In this document: piece after piece, positions 5,119 to 6,075 of the stretch
Layout of the letters: each line of letters begins with the position of its first letter
Numbering within the stretch: the stretch's first letter is position 1
NCBI GenBank assembly: GCA_027022775.1
Contig: JALVXO010000270.1
Location: forward strand, 1-6,075
Length of the DNA stretch: 6,075 nt
From: Campylobacteraceae bacterium
Lineage (GTDB): Bacteria; Campylobacterota; Campylobacteria; Campylobacterales; Sulfurovaceae
Reading direction: 5' to 3'
The notes under the pieces: generated by a model
What the model was told of the DNA's origin: nothing
Seen by the model: only the letters and a program-made list of their open reading frames with translations
Database searches by the model: none
Translations under genes and position numbers: made by a program

Positions 5119-6075
5119 ATCTTTTATATCACCGATAAACGCTTCTAAAATTCGGCGCTTTGTGGCTATCTCTATATCTGTTGGGACCTCCTGTCCGGTG
5201 CTTAAGAAGGAGACAGGCAGTTTGCTCTCCAGTAAAAAGGCTATAAGATTTCCAACCTTTTTTGTTTCGTCAAATTTTGTTGCAATAACATTAGAGATAT
5301 TTAAAAAAGAGAAATGCTCATATATATCTTTTAAATCGCTATATTTTGAAGTTACCGATACAACCAGCGTAGCGTTAAGCTCATCTGCACCCTGAATACT
5401 TTTGCAATACTCTACGGTTCCTAAAAGTTTTTTTAAATCATAAGGGGAACTGCCGGCAGTGTCTATTAGAATCAAATCTTTATGCGCCAGAGAGTCTATG
5501 GTTTCTGCCAACTCTTTCTCATCCTGCGGACAGTAATAATCTACACCCATGCTTTTGGCATAAAAGCCCAGCTGCTCATAAGCTGCCGCACGGAAATTGT
5601 CTAAATTTATCAGGGCTATTTTGCTTGGATCAACCCCTTTTAATACGCTCCAGCCGGTAATTTTGGCAATTGTTGTGGTTTTGCCAACCCCTGTAGTGCC
5701 GACAAAAATATTAATTCTGCCCGGAATTGTTTTTTTGCTTATATGTATAGAGTCTTCTATCTCTTCTAACACAAAAGATAGAAGCAGGCTTTTATCTTCG
5801 GCAACCTGCGTTCCCAAAAAGGGGTCAAGCATCAAATCGATCCATTTGCTGTTTAACCCTTTGCTTGTTAAAAGCTTTTTTACACTGTCTATCTGACTTT
5901 GCTTCTGCTCTTTGGGGGTTAAAACCTCTTTCATTTTTTCCATTTTGGCTTTAAGAATGTTTATCTCTTCCAGCAGCGCCTCTTCTTCATCTATTCCCGC
6001 GCTTTTTTTGTATGTCTCTTCATCAACCTCTATTGTTATTTCTGAAACCAAAGAGCCGTCACTGTTTTTATATTG
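5116..6075 (-). CDS. flhF: Flagellar SRP-family GTPase FlhF, 5' end missing
   Basis: The C-terminal 319 residues are visible and the frame stays open through the right edge; Campylobacterota FlhF is about 450-480 residues, so the basic N-terminal domain is outside. FlhF is a membrane-associated GTPase that places polar flagella and, in Campylobacter, is needed for flagellar gene expression. The visible part has an acidic/coiled segment (about 20-60) and an N-domain helical bundle. The SRP-type G domain follows (visible-residue numbering): P-loop GTTGVGKT at 126-133, DNFRAAAYEQL at 159-169, DTAGSSP at 205-211, TKFDE at 266-270 and STGQEVPTDIE near 292-302. All GTP-binding motifs are intact. 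A TTG at 6051 could be read as a start, but the open frame upstream and the missing family N-terminus show it is an internal Leu codon. The usual partner flhG does not follow; the pqi operon does, after 96 bp. Confidence 0.93.
   Translation of the reverse strand, partial: QYKNSDGSLVSEITIEVDEETYKKSAGIDEEEALLEEINILKAKMEKMKEVLTPKEQKQSQIDSVKKLLTSKGLNSKWIDLMLDPFLGTQVAEDKSLLLSFVLEEIEDSIHISKKTIPGRINIFVGTTGVGKTTTIAKITGWSVLKGVDPSKIALINLDNFRAAAYEQLGFYAKSMGVDYYCPQDEKELAETIDSLAHKDLILIDTAGSSPYDLKKLLGTVEYCKSIQGADELNATLVVSVTSKYSDLKDIYEHFSFLNISNVIATKFDETKKVGNLIAFLLESKLPVSFLSTGQEVPTDIEIATKRRILEAFIGDIKD

Noticed and set aside
6049..6051. TTG as the start codon of a 311-residue flhF product.
   Set aside because: The frame is open through the window edge, and FlhF has a further N-terminal domain, so this TTG is an internal codon of a truncated gene.

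Overview
This AT-rich window carries eight genes, all read from the minus strand, so the biological order runs from high coordinates to low. Gene content suggests a flagellated, Gram-negative member of the Campylobacterota (epsilonproteobacteria). The signs are an SRP-like flagellar GTPase FlhF, a zinc-finger-less DnaJ (CbpA type) directly followed by the MerR-family heat-shock repressor HspR as in Helicobacter and Campylobacter, and an outer-membrane lipoprotein of the Pqi/MCE lipid-transport family. I cannot name the genus.

Layout in transcription order. (1) 6075-5116: C-terminal 319 residues of FlhF; its start lies beyond the right edge. (2) 5115-5020: a short AT-rich gap with a candidate promoter, an 11-bp direct repeat, a 14-bp inverted repeat and an exact DnaA-box sequence. 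(3) 5019-1675: a tightly packed pqi operon of four genes. Two consecutive half-size PqiA proteins resemble the N- and C-terminal halves of the double-length enterobacterial PqiA. They are followed by PqiB (one membrane anchor and three MCE domains) and the lipoprotein PqiC. Junctions overlap by 14 and 11 bp, then have a 1-bp gap, so translation is probably coupled. (4) 1674-1585: a regulatory gap with a weak AT-rich hairpin at the end of pqiC and a very strong promoter. That promoter has TTGACA, an 18-bp spacer and an extended TGnTATAAT, and its -35 box lies inside a HAIR-like operator of the HspR type. (5) 1584-1: the heat-shock operon cbpA-hspR followed by a DUF190 (PII-like) gene cut by the left edge. 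Spacers between these genes are 9 bp, and each upstream stop codon is built into the next Shine-Dalgarno sequence.

How the genes work together. The Pqi proteins should form an inter-membrane lipid or hydrophobic-compound conduit: PqiA in the inner membrane, PqiB spanning the periplasm, PqiC on the outer membrane. HspR should repress its own operon through the HAIR site, and release on heat stress would raise CbpA co-chaperone, HspR and the DUF190 protein together. FlhF is a separate flagellar function with no visible link to pqi.

I see no mobile element, CRISPR array, tRNA or rRNA, and no clearly new system. The points most worth a second look are the split PqiA, the HAIR/promoter overlap, and the DUF190 gene inside the heat-shock operon.
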